DNA from: an uncultured SAR86 cluster bacterium | GTDB lineage: Bacteria; Pseudomonadota; Gammaproteobacteria; Magnimaribacterales; D2472 | Direction of reading: 5' to 3' | Assembly (NCBI GenBank): GCA_902551185.1 | Contig: CACDCN010000005.1 | Location: 1-55,973 of the forward strand | Length of the DNA: 55,973 bases | In this document: positions 18,055 through 27,644 of the stretch, one piece after another | Numbering within the stretch: position 1 is the stretch's first letter | How the letters are laid out: the number at the start of each line of letters is the position of its first letter | Notes under the pieces: model-generated | Told to the model about the DNA's origin: nothing | Seen by the model: the letters and a program-made list of their open reading frames with translations, nothing else | Databases searched by the model: none | Made by a program: the position numbers and the translations under genes

Positions 18055-19279
18055 GTCTCAAGATCTCAACTGGATTTAATTTAATAGCTTTTAATGATGG
18101 AATTAACGATGCAATTAAGCTTATAAAAAACGAAATTAAACAAATGATAAAAATTTGATAATAATCAATAAAATAAGGGAAGTAATTAATAAAATATGCA
18201 TCAAGAAGATTTCTATCTAATATCGATTCAATAAAAAAAATAAGGTTATTTAAATTTAATATAAGAGTGAATCCAAGCAGCACTCCAAATATTATTCCAA
18301 TTAAACTAACAATTAAGCCTTGTGTAAAAAAAATTAGTATTATTTGTTTAGAATTGGCTCCTAGCGTCATGAGAATACCAATTTCTCTTTCTTTCGACTT
18401 AACTGTCATAACTACTGTAGATAAAACTAAAATTGACGCAACTGCAACAATTAAGAATAACATTAAGCTAATTAATAATTTCTCGAACTGAATTGCTTCA
18501 AAAAGTGTTCCATGTGATGATTTCCATGAAGAAAAATAAAAATCTTTATTATTTAAATCTCTTAATATAGTTTCACTTATTATCTCAGCATTAAAAAGAT
18601 TATTGGTTTTCAACCTGATTGATAACGTTTCATTATTTTTAATATTTTTTAATTTTTGGGCGGTTCTATGAGAGACTAAAGTTAAAACCTGATCTATTTC
18701 AGTTTTAAGTTCATATATCCCAATAACTTTTAAATTAACAGATGTTGGATATGATCCAATTATTGAAGTTTTTATATCTGAGGTAGTTATATTTATTTCA
18801 TCTCCAATATATGCGCCTATACTTGCTGCTAATAATGAGCCTAATATAATTGTATTATCTTCATTAAGATTACTAATACTGCCTGATAACATATATTCAG
18901 GTATTATTGACATACTTTTTTCTTTAGCTGGATCGATTCCTATGAGTGTTATGCCACTACTATTATATGAAGAAGTTATTAAGCCCTGAATACTTATATA
19001 TGGAGATGCATTAACAATATCTTTATTATTTTTAATATCTTTTATGATTTGATCATAATCTTTTATTGGAATATCTGAAGTAATTACAGAGTGAGGTATA
19101 ACCCCAAGTATCCTGTTCTCAAGCTCTTTTTCAAAACCATTCATTATTGAAGTTACTACAATAAGACTGGCTATACCTATCATCAAGCCTGTAATTGCAA
19201 GAACAGTCGTAAAGGAAAACATTCCTCCCTTATTAGATCTAAGATATTTATATCCTAATTTTAAAGATATAGAAGACAC
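18047..19279 (-). CDS. Lipoprotein-releasing system transmembrane protein (LolC/LolE/LolF type)
   Basis: This 410-residue protein has one N-terminal helix, a periplasmic domain of about 200 residues and three C-terminal helices, the LolC/E topology. It contains 'LGYKYLRSNKGGMFSF', 'SIMNGFEKELENRILG' and the FtsX-like 'MTVKSKEREIGILMTLGA', ending '[15 protein letters not shown]'. Only one membrane subunit accompanies lolD here. In species with a single gene the protein is called LolF and acts as a homodimer; a second copy elsewhere in the genome cannot be excluded. It follows the aldehyde dehydrogenase by 4 nt. Confidence 0.92.
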   Translation of the reverse strand: MSSISLKLGYKYLRSNKGGMFSFTTVLAITGLMIGIASLIVVTSIMNGFEKELENRILGVIPHSVITSDIPIKDYDQIIKDIKNNKDIVNASPYISIQGLITSSYNSSGITLIGIDPAKEKSMSIIPEYMLSGSISNLNEDNTIILGSLLAASIGAYIGDEINITTSDIKTSIIGSYPTSVNLKVIGIYELKTEIDQVLTLVSHRTAQKLKNIKNNETLSIRLKTNNLFNAEIISETILRDLNNKDFYFSSWKSSHGTLFEAIQFEKLLISLMLFLIVAVASILVLSTVVMTVKSKEREIGILMTLGANSKQIILIFFTQGLIVSLIGIIFGVLLGFTLILNLNNLIFFIESILDRNLLDAYFINYFPYFIDYYQIFIICLISFFISLIASLIPSLKAIKLNPVEILRHE

Positions 19280-19283
19280 AACA

Positions 19284-20711
19284 TTATTTCATTAGTTGTT
19301 TTAATATTTTTTCAATATTTCCTTTATATGGAGGTCTTACTCCATCAAATAATTTATCGAATCTAGAACTAACTTCTTTGTAATATGCTCTAGGGTTTGA
19401 AAAATTCTTAAAACCTTCAAAAGACTTATATCTTCCAATACCAGAAGCGCCTACTCCACCAAAAGATAATTCACTTTGTTGAAGATGACTAATAACATTG
19501 TTGACTGTAACCCCTCCAGATGAAGTTTTATTTAATAAATTATCCTCTTCAGATTTATTTTGACCAAAATAATATAAGCCCAATGGTTTATCTTTAGAGT
19601 TTATCAAATCTGTAGCTTCATCAATCTCTTCGTACTCTAGAACTGGTAATAATGGCCCAAAGATTTCTTCTTGCATTATCTTCATATCATCAGTTGTATT
19701 TGTAACTATTGTTGGCGGGATTTTATAAAATTCTTGTTGACTAAAATCTTCACCTGATGGGTTTATTGGTTCTACATTTGCTCCTTTTTGAATAGCGTCA
19801 TCTAATAAATCATTTAACCTTTCATAATGAGCTTGATTAATTATTGAGGTGTAATCATCATTATTTTTAATATTAGGATAATATTCAGAAACTGCTTCTT
19901 TTGTTTCTTTTATAAATTCATCTTTTTTATCTTTATGAACAACGACATAGTCTGGAGCTAAGCATATTTGACCAGCATTCAATGTTTTTCCAAACATAAT
20001 CCTTTTAGCAGTGGTCTTCATATCTGCTGTTTTACTTACAATAACTGGTGATTTACCACCTAATTCAAGTGTACATGGAACTAAATTTTTTGAAGCAGAG
20101 TTATAGACATGTTTTGCAACTACATTTCCACCAGTATATATAAGATGATCAAATTGCAATTGCGTAAAAGCTGCACCAACTTCAGGCCCTCCTAAAAATG
20201 TTGCAAATTCATTTTGATCATATGCTTTATCACATAAATCTTTTAATAATGATGCTGTTAAAGGCGTGTGTTCACTTGGTTTGTGCATAACTTGGTTTCC
20301 AGCAGCAAAAATGCATACAAGCGGCATAAAGGCAAGATTTACTGGAAAGTTCCATGGTGAAATCATGCCTACTGTTCCTAATGGTTCGTATTTTATATAA
20401 GACTTAGCGCCTATAAGTCCAAATGGGAAATTTGATGATTTTTTTTCAATCTTATTCCATTTTTTAACATTCTTTACAGCATGAGTAATAGCTGGCAGTA
20501 TTCCATAAACATCAGATAACATTGAAGCATTTTTTGATCTTACACCAAAATCTGTATTTAGAGCTTCTACAAAATCATTCCGATTATCCATTATTAATGT
20601 TCTAAGCCTTTCTAGCCTATCAATCCTTAATTCAATTGAAGGTGAACCATTTTTTATAAAATATTCTTTCTGATCATTTAGAACTTTGTTCATATTCTCA
20701 TAATCATTCAT
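19284..20711 (-). CDS. NAD(P)-dependent aldehyde dehydrogenase (class 3 / coniferyl aldehyde dehydrogenase-like)
   Basis: This is a ~475-residue aldehyde dehydrogenase. The catalytic Cys is in 'LNAGQICLAPDYV' near residue 250 and the general-base Glu in 'CTLELGGKSP' near 214. Further markers are 'MISPWNFPVNLAFMPL' in the cofactor fold and 'EEIFGPLLPVLEYEE'. The C-terminal 'SHLQQSELSFGGVGASGIG' resembles class 3 fatty aldehyde or coniferyl aldehyde dehydrogenases. I set the start at ATG 20711, two codons inside a GTG at 20717, because the ribosome site GAGGAG is well spaced from the ATG. It probably shares an operon with the preceding SDR, in lipid aldehyde or fatty-acid metabolism (inference). 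Confidence 0.92.
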   Translation of the reverse strand: MNDYENMNKVLNDQKEYFIKNGSPSIELRIDRLERLRTLIMDNRNDFVEALNTDFGVRSKNASMLSDVYGILPAITHAVKNVKKWNKIEKKSSNFPFGLIGAKSYIKYEPLGTVGMISPWNFPVNLAFMPLVCIFAAGNQVMHKPSEHTPLTASLLKDLCDKAYDQNEFATFLGGPEVGAAFTQLQFDHLIYTGGNVVAKHVYNSASKNLVPCTLELGGKSPVIVSKTADMKTTAKRIMFGKTLNAGQICLAPDYVVVHKDKKDEFIKETKEAVSEYYPNIKNNDDYTSIINQAHYERLNDLLDDAIQKGANVEPINPSGEDFSQQEFYKIPPTIVTNTTDDMKIMQEEIFGPLLPVLEYEEIDEATDLINSKDKPLGLYYFGQNKSEEDNLLNKTSSGGVTVNNVISHLQQSELSFGGVGASGIGRYKSFEGFKNFSNPRAYYKEVSSRFDKLFDGVRPPYKGNIEKILKQLMK

Positions 20712-20726
20712 AACCACTCTCCTCAG

Positions 20727-21599
20727 TTAACTTCTATCTGCTTTATCTTTATTATTTGCATCTCTTATCAATTTTCTCATATTTTCCCAATCTTCGTCAG
20801 ATAATTTATCTAACTGGGAAAAAGTGCCGCCTCCAGTTAAATATTGAGCTCCATCAAGAGCAATTGTTTGGCCAGTTAAATAATCGCAATCATCTGCCAT
20901 TAAAAATGTTGCAAGGTTCTGGAGTTCTTTCATTTCTCCAACCCTACCTAAAGGAACATTTACAGCCTCCATGGAGTCCTTATCTGAGCTTGGGTTCAAT
21001 CTATCCCATGCCCCTTTTGTAGGAAATGGACCTGGCGCAATACCATTTACTTTAATTTGATACTTTCCCCATTCAGCAGCTAATGATTGGGTCATAGCAT
21101 GTATACCAGATTTAGACATTGCTGAAGGGACTACATAAGGCGAACCAGTCCAAATCCAAGTCGCTAAAATATTAATAATTGATCCTTTGTGTTGTTTTTC
21201 TATCCATCTTTTTCCAACAGAATGCGTCATATAGAAAGTTCCGTGGAAAACTATATTTGCAATAGCATCAAACCCTTTATGAGAAAGATCCTTAGTGGGA
21301 GATATAAAATTTCCAGCCGCATTATTTACAAGTCCATCTAATGGTTTATTATCAAATATCGATTCAATATAATCATCAACATCTTTTGAAGCTCTTATAT
21401 CAAGAGTTTGATAGTTAACTTTAGTACCATATTTTTCTGTAATTTCATTGGCTGTTTCCTTAAGAACATTTTCCCTTCTTCCACATATAAAAAGATCAGC
21501 GCCATGTTCAGCAAAATGATTCCCCATCTCTTTACCCAAACCAGTACCACCACCAGTAATTAAAATACTTTTTCCTTTTAATAAATCTTTCTTAAACAT
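20727..21599 (-). CDS. Short-chain dehydrogenase, 2,4-dienoyl-CoA reductase-like
   Basis: This 290-residue SDR has the Rossmann motif 'ITGGGTGLGKEMG', 'FICGRR' and 'NNAAGNF'. The active-site strand 'VVPSAMSKSGIHAMTQSLAAEWG' region keeps the Lys but lacks the usual YxxxK Tyr, as seen in dienoyl-CoA reductases. 'GIAPGPFPT' and the C-terminal 'GGTFSQLDKLSDEDWE' also fit that group. The likely role is NADPH-dependent reduction of 2,4-dienoyl-CoA in degradation of unsaturated fatty acids, consistent with the ETF genes nearby. Other enoyl-reducing SDRs remain possible. Confidence 0.85.
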   Translation of the reverse strand: MFKKDLLKGKSILITGGGTGLGKEMGNHFAEHGADLFICGRRENVLKETANEITEKYGTKVNYQTLDIRASKDVDDYIESIFDNKPLDGLVNNAAGNFISPTKDLSHKGFDAIANIVFHGTFYMTHSVGKRWIEKQHKGSIINILATWIWTGSPYVVPSAMSKSGIHAMTQSLAAEWGKYQIKVNGIAPGPFPTKGAWDRLNPSSDKDSMEAVNVPLGRVGEMKELQNLATFLMADDCDYLTGQTIALDGAQYLTGGGTFSQLDKLSDEDWENMRKLIRDANNKDKADRS

Positions 21600-21608
21600 A
21601 ATTATTTT

Positions 21609-22607
21609 TTATTTAATAATACTAATAATAGCATCTGACCATAAATCTGAATAATTTAATGATTCAACGTAGTCTAGTTTTTGGCCACCTGAACTAATAA
21701 ATAGTTCATTATATTCATCACCGATTTCTATAATTGTTTCTAAACAATCTGCTGTAAATGATGGTGAAAAAACCAAAACATTTTTCTTTCCTTCTTTTGC
21801 CATCGATTGTAATACCTCATCAGTAAATGGTGATAGCCACTTATTTGTTAATCTAGATTGATAGGTAACTAAATAATTTTCTGGATTTATATTTAACCTA
21901 GATGCTATTAATTTTGTTGTTTCATATGTCGTTGCTTTATAACAAAATTTATTATCTTCAGTTATTTTTGATTCACAATCATGATCATTACATACAGAGT
22001 TCTCATAAACATTATCTACATGACTATTGGGTATTCCGTGGTAACTAAAAATAATTTTATCATATGAGTTAATATTAAATTTTCTAGCTTTCTCAACCCA
22101 TGCATCTATAAACTTATCATTATCATAAAATTGATTAATGAATTTGATCTTAGGTACAACCCATTTTTTAGATAGTATTCTTGAAACTTCCTCATAAACT
22201 GATCCTGTGGTAGCAGCAGCATAATGAGGAAATAAAGGCAATATTATTATCTCATCTGGATTTTGTATTAGTAACTTATTTAAAACATTTTCGATTGATG
22301 GATTTTGATATCTCATAGCATATTCAACAGTATATTCAGGTAACTTAGATTGAATTTTTTGTGTTAATTTTTTTGTGTTATGAAGTAATGGTGAGCCAGT
22401 TTCTTTATTCCAAACTTTTTTGTATATTTTTGTTGATGAAAATGATCTTGTAGGACAAATAATTAAATTAACAAGAAAAAATCTTAATATTGGATTAATA
22501 TTAATGACCCTTCTATCCATTAGAAACTGTCTTAAGTATTTAAACACACTAAAATATGTAGCTTTATTGGGTGTGCCTAAATTGACTATTAATAATGCTC
22601 TCTTCAT
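21609..22607 (-). CDS. hemH: Ferrochelatase
   Basis: This 332-residue enzyme inserts Fe2+ into protoporphyrin IX, the last step of heme synthesis. It contains 'ALLIVNLGTPNK', 'MRYQNPSIENVL', 'ILPLFPHYAAATTGSVYEEV', 'FSYHGIPNSHV' with the metal-path His near residue 190, 'TYQSRLTNKWLSPFT' and 'VFSPSFTADCLETIIEIG' with the catalytic Glu. A short Cys-rich stretch after the His (C-N-D-H-D-C, then a Cys ten residues later) is absent from the E. coli enzyme as I remember it and might bind a metal or cluster. It overlaps the MFS gene by 4 nt. Confidence 0.94.
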   Translation of the reverse strand: MKRALLIVNLGTPNKATYFSVFKYLRQFLMDRRVININPILRFFLVNLIICPTRSFSSTKIYKKVWNKETGSPLLHNTKKLTQKIQSKLPEYTVEYAMRYQNPSIENVLNKLLIQNPDEIIILPLFPHYAAATTGSVYEEVSRILSKKWVVPKIKFINQFYDNDKFIDAWVEKARKFNINSYDKIIFSYHGIPNSHVDNVYENSVCNDHDCESKITEDNKFCYKATTYETTKLIASRLNINPENYLVTYQSRLTNKWLSPFTDEVLQSMAKEGKKNVLVFSPSFTADCLETIIEIGDEYNELFISSGGQKLDYVESLNYSDLWSDAIISIIK

Positions 22608-23794
22608 ATAGATTCTGATTTTCTAATAATTGGATGCGATATTATAAATAATATTAAGGATATACATAAGATTGAACTGAAATAATATAAGTATGAAGGG
22701 TTAATTGCATATATGGGCATTGCGATAAATGGTGTAGTCATATGCCCTATAGGTATTACTGATCCCAAATATCCTGCTGCTGAGCCTTGATTTTCAGGAG
22801 TTTGAGCAACAGAAAGTGCTGAAGCTAATGCTGGTCTTGTCATACCAAATCCAAATCCAAGTATTATTATGGAGAGATAATAAACTGAAATTGTTGAGAA
22901 GAAAGCCATAGTAAAATATGAAAATATTAAAAGAATTGTCCCAAACAATAATAGATTAAAATTATTCATTGGAAAGGCATCAGTAAATAAGTATTGACTT
23001 ACAATCGTGGATATTGATAAAAGTGCAAAAGTCATACTGATTAATGTTGGTAAGTTATCTAACCCATTAAATGAATCGGTGATATAAAACCCAATAGATT
23101 GGATTAAAGATGCTTGACATAAACTTAAAATAGCTGCAAATGCTAAAAAAGGCCAAATTGTCTCTGAATGCCATGAAATTTTTATATTATTGTTATTAGT
23201 TGCTTCTATATGGTTAGACTTTTCAAGGTTTAAATAAATTCCACATGCCGCTATAAAACCAAGAAATGAAAATACATAAAAAGGAGTTTCGTTTGATATT
23301 AGAAACAAAAATCCACCAATTAAGGGGCCCGCAACTGTCCCAACTAAAAAACTAGATTCTAATCGTGCAAATTGAGTTGTTCTATCATCTTTAGATGTTA
23401 TGTCAGCCATATAAGCAAATGTTGCAGGTCTTGTAGCAGACCCTAAAAGACCATTAATCAATCTTCCAAGAACTAATGCAGGAAATAAAAGTGTAATATT
23501 TAGAATATTTTTTTCAGCTAAAAATAATGGAGTGATTAAGGCTATTAATGATATTGAATAACCTATCAGACCTAATATTGCTATATTTCTTCTACCATAT
23601 TTATCACTTGCTCTTCCCCAAAAAGCACTTGTTAAGGCCCATGCTAATGCTGAAATAGCAAATATTGATGAAGTTTGTATAACACTTAAACCAAGATCTC
23701 TTGCTAGTGGCGGAACTAAAACAAAAACAAATGATTGTCCTAAACCAACTGTAAATAGGCCAAATTTTAACCATGAAGATCCTGATATAGACAT
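22604..23794 (-). CDS. MFS transporter (multidrug/TetA-like)
   Basis: This 396-residue protein has twelve predicted helices. The MFS loop 2-3 motif reads 'GRASDKYGRRN' near residue 60, and 'PALVLGRLINGLLGSATRPA' with a later 'GSAAGYLGSVIPIGHM' fits the drug:H+ antiporter families. The substrate is unknown. The start overlaps the trpS stop by one base (TAATG) and its end overlaps hemH by 4 nt, so it is embedded in the long minus-strand operon. A direct link to tryptophan or heme is not evident. Confidence 0.87.
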   Translation of the reverse strand: MSISGSSWLKFGLFTVGLGQSFVFVLVPPLARDLGLSVIQTSSIFAISALAWALTSAFWGRASDKYGRRNIAILGLIGYSISLIALITPLFLAEKNILNITLLFPALVLGRLINGLLGSATRPATFAYMADITSKDDRTTQFARLESSFLVGTVAGPLIGGFLFLISNETPFYVFSFLGFIAACGIYLNLEKSNHIEATNNNNIKISWHSETIWPFLAFAAILSLCQASLIQSIGFYITDSFNGLDNLPTLISMTFALLSISTIVSQYLFTDAFPMNNFNLLLFGTILLIFSYFTMAFFSTISVYYLSIIILGFGFGMTRPALASALSVAQTPENQGSAAGYLGSVIPIGHMTTPFIAMPIYAINPSYLYYFSSILCISLILFIISHPIIRKSESI

Positions 23795-24786
23795 TAAGAA
23801 ATACTTTTAATACCAATAACTTCTCTTATTTCTGATAATTTATCTTTAGCAATTAATCTAGCCTTCTTCGCGCCATCATTCAATAAGTCATTAATTAAAG
23901 CTTGATCATTAACAAGATCGTTATATCTGTTTCTGATTGGTTCTAATTCTTTATTAATTAAGTTAAATAATATTTCTTTTGCCTCTCCCCAAGATATTCC
24001 ATCGTCATATGATTGTTGAAAATCACTTATAGCTTCATCTGAAGCAAAGCTTTTATATAAATCAAATACTGTACACCCTTTTGAGTCTTTTGGCTCACCG
24101 GGCTCTAATGAATTTGTAACAATTTTCATTATAGATTTTTTTAAATTCTTTTCACTTTCTAACAATGGAATAACATTTCCATATGATTTACTCATTTTCC
24201 TACCATCTAAACCCAATACAACTTTTTCTTTATCTTGAATAATAGGCTCAGGGATTGTAAATAATGGTTTATATAAATGATTAAATCTAGATGCTATATC
24301 TCTTGTCATTTCCAAATGTTGTATTTGATCTGAGCCAACTGGAACATGTGTTGAATCAAACATTAATATATCTGCTGCCATCAGAACAGGATATGCAAAT
24401 AAACCCAAAGTAATACCTTTATCAGGATCTTTTTTATTTAAGGATGATGCTGCTTTATACGCATGTGCCCTATTCATTAAACCTTTTGCTGTGACACAAT
24501 TTAATATCCAACTTAACTCTATAATTTCTGGAATATCTGATTGTCGGTAAAAATATGAAGAATTAGTATCCAATCCACAAGATAACCATGCTAAAGCTAT
24601 ATTTTTAACAGAGGCGCTTATATCATCTGAATTTTGATTTTTTATTATCGAATGATAGTCAGCAAGGAAGAAAAAAGAATCGTTAGAATCTTCTACCAAA
24701 TCTAATGCTGGTCTAATCGCACCGATATAATTACCTATATGTGGAGTGCCTGTGGTTGTAATTCCTGTTAGAATTCGTTTTTTCAT
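23794..24786 (-). CDS. trpS: Tryptophanyl-tRNA synthetase
   Basis: This 330-residue class I aminoacyl-tRNA synthetase has the HIGH-equivalent 'TTGTPHIGNYIGAI' at residues ~10-23 and the KMSKS loop 'LDGRKMSKSYGN' near ~192-203. 'MAADILMFDSTHVPVGSDQ' forms the Trp pocket region. It charges tRNA-Trp. It is the first gene of the fifteen-gene minus-strand run; a 33-bp gap separates it from the divergent DUF349 gene, so both promoters must be compact or overlap. Confidence 0.97.
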   Translation of the reverse strand: MKKRILTGITTTGTPHIGNYIGAIRPALDLVEDSNDSFFFLADYHSIIKNQNSDDISASVKNIALAWLSCGLDTNSSYFYRQSDIPEIIELSWILNCVTAKGLMNRAHAYKAASSLNKKDPDKGITLGLFAYPVLMAADILMFDSTHVPVGSDQIQHLEMTRDIASRFNHLYKPLFTIPEPIIQDKEKVVLGLDGRKMSKSYGNVIPLLESEKNLKKSIMKIVTNSLEPGEPKDSKGCTVFDLYKSFASDEAISDFQQSYDDGISWGEAKEILFNLINKELEPIRNRYNDLVNDQALINDLLNDGAKKARLIAKDKLSEIREVIGIKSIS

Positions 24787-24819
24787 TTAGTATAATTATA
24801 AACTTGATGAGCAAATATT

Positions 24820-26244
24820 GTGGAAACTAGTAAAAATTTATTTAAAGAATTAGAGAATGCTGAAAAGTTATTTTCTGATGGTTCAATTAAAAACGCACAA
24901 AAAATTGTTAGAAATGCTATAAAAGATTCAAAGTCTTTAACAAAAATACCGAATAAATTACGTCATAAATTAAATGCTGCAATCAATAAATCAAAGTATT
25001 TTGATGAAATATCATCATTTGCTACCAATCCTAAAAGAGATGAGTTAATAACTAAAATTAATAAGTTAATCTCAGACCCGCTTAAAAATCCAAAAAAACA
25101 TGCTCATGCTATTCATGAAATTCAAAAACAATGGCAATTACTAGATGCTTCTAGCAAAGCAGCATCAAGGACTCAATGGTTAAAGTTTAATGAATTAACC
25201 AATAAAGCCTGGGAAACATGTAAAGAATATTTCGATGAAATAAAAGAAATTAAAATTAATAATGCCAAAGAAAGAGAAAATATTATTAAAGAGATTTCAT
25301 CATATGTAGAAAGGAACGAAAAAAAATGGCCGGATTCTAAAACATTAATAAATTATTTAAGAAATATATTTAAAAAATGGCAAACATATGCTCCGGTTTT
25401 AGATGATGATCTAAACAGATTAAAAGAATCTTATTTCCAAGTAAAAAAACCAATAAATGATGAAATAAAAAAACAAGAAAAATTAAATAAAGAAAAAAAG
25501 GAAATCTTAATTAATAAGGTTAATGAAATAAACAACGAAGACAATCAAATTTGTATAAATGAATTTAAAAAATTAAAAAATGAGTGGGTAAAGATAGGTC
25601 CAGCTGGCAAAAAAAATGATAAAGCTTTATGGGATAAATTTAATAAAAATGCAGATAGGTTTTTTGCTGAAAAAAAACAAATAATTAATGATGAAATTCT
25701 AGTTATAAAAGATTTAAATAAACAACTTATCAATGGTGATAAATCAATTTCTGATATTAAAAATGAATTATCTAAACTACAAAACTCTAATAACACTGAT
25801 GAATTTAAAAAAATAAATATTGATATAAATAAAGAGGTACTTAAGTTAAAAAATAATAAAAAGAAAGAGAAAATTGAAATATATAAGAATATATATAATG
25901 CTTTATTAGACAATAGTGCCACAGATCCTATCCCAAATATTTTTTTAGAATCGATCAAAACATCACATGCAAATGAAAAATCAAATACCAAAGAGCTTTC
26001 TTATGCTTGTATAAAACTTGAGATACTCGCTGGTCTAGATTCTCTTAAGAAAGATGCAGAATTAAGAAATTCAATACAATTAGAATTACTTAGTTCCAAA
26101 TTTAACAAAAATAATAATTCTATTCCTAATGATATAGATTCAATTTTAAAACACTTTATTAGTAACTTTTCATGTGATGATGAAGGAAGGACTCATCAAA
26201 ATTTATGGAAAAGAATTAATAAATGTTTTGAAGTTCTGCTTTAA
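24820..26244 (+). CDS. DUF349 coiled-coil protein
   Basis: This 474-residue protein is very rich in Lys, Asn and Glu and mostly helical. It contains repeated DUF349 units: 'HEIQKQWQLLDASSKAASRT', 'FKKWQTYAPVLDDDLN', and 'FKKLKNEWVKIGPAGKKNDK' with 'WDKFNKNADRFFAEKKQ'. The W-x-x-(I/L)-G-P-x-x-K unit is the family hallmark. No enzymatic motif is seen; DUF349 proteins have been tied to RNA-associated or stress roles without firm function. The start is a GTG; an in-frame TGA lies four codons upstream and no ATG is available. It diverges from trpS and its end overlaps the convergent sugar transporter by 4 nt. Confidence 0.87.
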   Translation: METSKNLFKELENAEKLFSDGSIKNAQKIVRNAIKDSKSLTKIPNKLRHKLNAAINKSKYFDEISSFATNPKRDELITKINKLISDPLKNPKKHAHAIHEIQKQWQLLDASSKAASRTQWLKFNELTNKAWETCKEYFDEIKEIKINNAKERENIIKEISSYVERNEKKWPDSKTLINYLRNIFKKWQTYAPVLDDDLNRLKESYFQVKKPINDEIKKQEKLNKEKKEILINKVNEINNEDNQICINEFKKLKNEWVKIGPAGKKNDKALWDKFNKNADRFFAEKKQIINDEILVIKDLNKQLINGDKSISDIKNELSKLQNSNNTDEFKKINIDINKEVLKLKNNKKKEKIEIYKNIYNALLDNSATDPIPNIFLESIKTSHANEKSNTKELSYACIKLEILAGLDSLKKDAELRNSIQLELLSSKFNKNNNSIPNDIDSILKHFISNFSCDDEGRTHQNLWKRINKCFEVLL

Positions 26245-27635
26245 TTTTTTGCTTTTAAAGATTGAATTATTTCTTTATGTCTATCAGCTGATAGAGAATA
26301 TTTATAAAATATGATAAAAGGTACTATCATTAATAACGTTGTAATCGGTCCTTGAACAAAAGCAAGGGTGTATGCTTGTTCAGTTGTATGATTTAACCTA
26401 TCAAAATTAATAAAACTTAAAACTTGTCCAGCAAAAAACGATCCTAATCCAGCGTTAAGTTTCTGCATAAAACCAACAGTAGCAAATAGAATGCCTTCTT
26501 GTCGTTTTCCACTTTGTAATTCAACCTCGTCAGCTATGTCACCAACCATAGAATCTCGCACCATGATACCAATAATATTAAAGGTAATAAGTACCAATAA
26601 AAAAGAACTTATAAAAAATACTAATTGATAGGACCCTTTTTCAGGTGTCAGTCCTAAATTAAACATAATGAAAGCAGCAGGTGATAATAAACCAACCATT
26701 ACAATACTAATTAAGACTAAACGCCTTTTATCAAAAACACTAACCAGCCTTGGGGTTAAATAAAAAGCTGCTAAAGTTGCTAATAAATATATTGGTAGAA
26801 AATATTTAATTTGTGTTGCCTCAAATTCCCAAAAATATGTATTAACAAACAAGGTCAAGGTATTTGCTAACCCCCAAGCTAGTGATAAAAATAAATTACC
26901 AAAGAAGAATATTAAAAATGACTTATTACCTACAGCTATCTTTATCTCTTTAAGAATATCTATTAAAGATATTGATCCTGACCATTTTGAAAGAGATTTA
27001 ATTTCATCTTTTGTAGAAAGAGATGAATAAAGTACGCTTAGTATCATAAATATTGCGCCTGTTACTGCAAATGGAAACCATGCATCAGGATTTAATTGTC
27101 CTTGAGGATATTCAGGAGTTGATGCAAAAAATATACCATAACCTAAGAATGCATTACTAAGACCAGCAACCCAGCCTACCATTTCACGCCAGGACATCAA
27201 TAAGGTTCTTTCTTTATAATTTTTAGTAACCTCGCCTCCAAATGCTCTATGCGGTATATCAAATAGTGTCATTCCGATTCTGGTTAGAATTGTAAAAATT
27301 GTCATCCAAACAAAAAGATCATTTTGGGACATATCCCAATCTTGTCTTGGAGCAAATAAAAATACATAACCTAAAGACATTGGAATGAACGAAATTAACA
27401 TATACGGATGTCTTCTTCCTAAAGAAGATTTTGTTCTATCAGAAATAGTTCCCATAAGCGGGTCTGTAACAGCATCTACACAAAGTGCAATAAATATAGC
27501 TAAACCTGCTAATGCAGGCTTTAAGCCAATAATATTGCTATAAAAAAATAATAAAAAAAATGTAAATGTATCAGTCTTGATTCCGTTAGCAATTGAACCA
27601 ATAGAATAATTTATTTTAAATTTATTAGTGAGCAT
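26241..27635 (-). CDS. GPH-family (MelB-like) glycoside:cation symporter
   Basis: This 464-residue protein has twelve predicted helices. The sugar/cation site 'ALCVDAVTDPLMGTISDRTK' provides the Asp residues of the GPH DxxxDP motif, followed by 'LGRRHPYMLI'. 'FDIPHRAFGGEVTKNYKERT' is the loop typical of the family. Members import glycosides or similar solutes with Na+ or H+. It follows a secreted alpha/beta hydrolase after 9 nt on the same strand, so it may import a product released by that hydrolase or its DUF3089 neighbour (inference). Confidence 0.88.
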   Translation of the reverse strand: MLTNKFKINYSIGSIANGIKTDTFTFFLLFFYSNIIGLKPALAGLAIFIALCVDAVTDPLMGTISDRTKSSLGRRHPYMLISFIPMSLGYVFLFAPRQDWDMSQNDLFVWMTIFTILTRIGMTLFDIPHRAFGGEVTKNYKERTLLMSWREMVGWVAGLSNAFLGYGIFFASTPEYPQGQLNPDAWFPFAVTGAIFMILSVLYSSLSTKDEIKSLSKWSGSISLIDILKEIKIAVGNKSFLIFFFGNLFLSLAWGLANTLTLFVNTYFWEFEATQIKYFLPIYLLATLAAFYLTPRLVSVFDKRRLVLISIVMVGLLSPAAFIMFNLGLTPEKGSYQLVFFISSFLLVLITFNIIGIMVRDSMVGDIADEVELQSGKRQEGILFATVGFMQKLNAGLGSFFAGQVLSFINFDRLNHTTEQAYTLAFVQGPITTLLMIVPFIIFYKYSLSADRHKEIIQSLKAKN

Positions 27636-27644
27636 TTTTTTAGT

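Noticed and set aside
25545-25991. A 148-codon hydrophobic minus-strand frame inside the DUF349 gene
   Set aside because: It is the complement of Lys/Asn-rich codons, which always yields Phe/Leu/Ile-rich shadows; the plus-strand protein has repeated family motifs.
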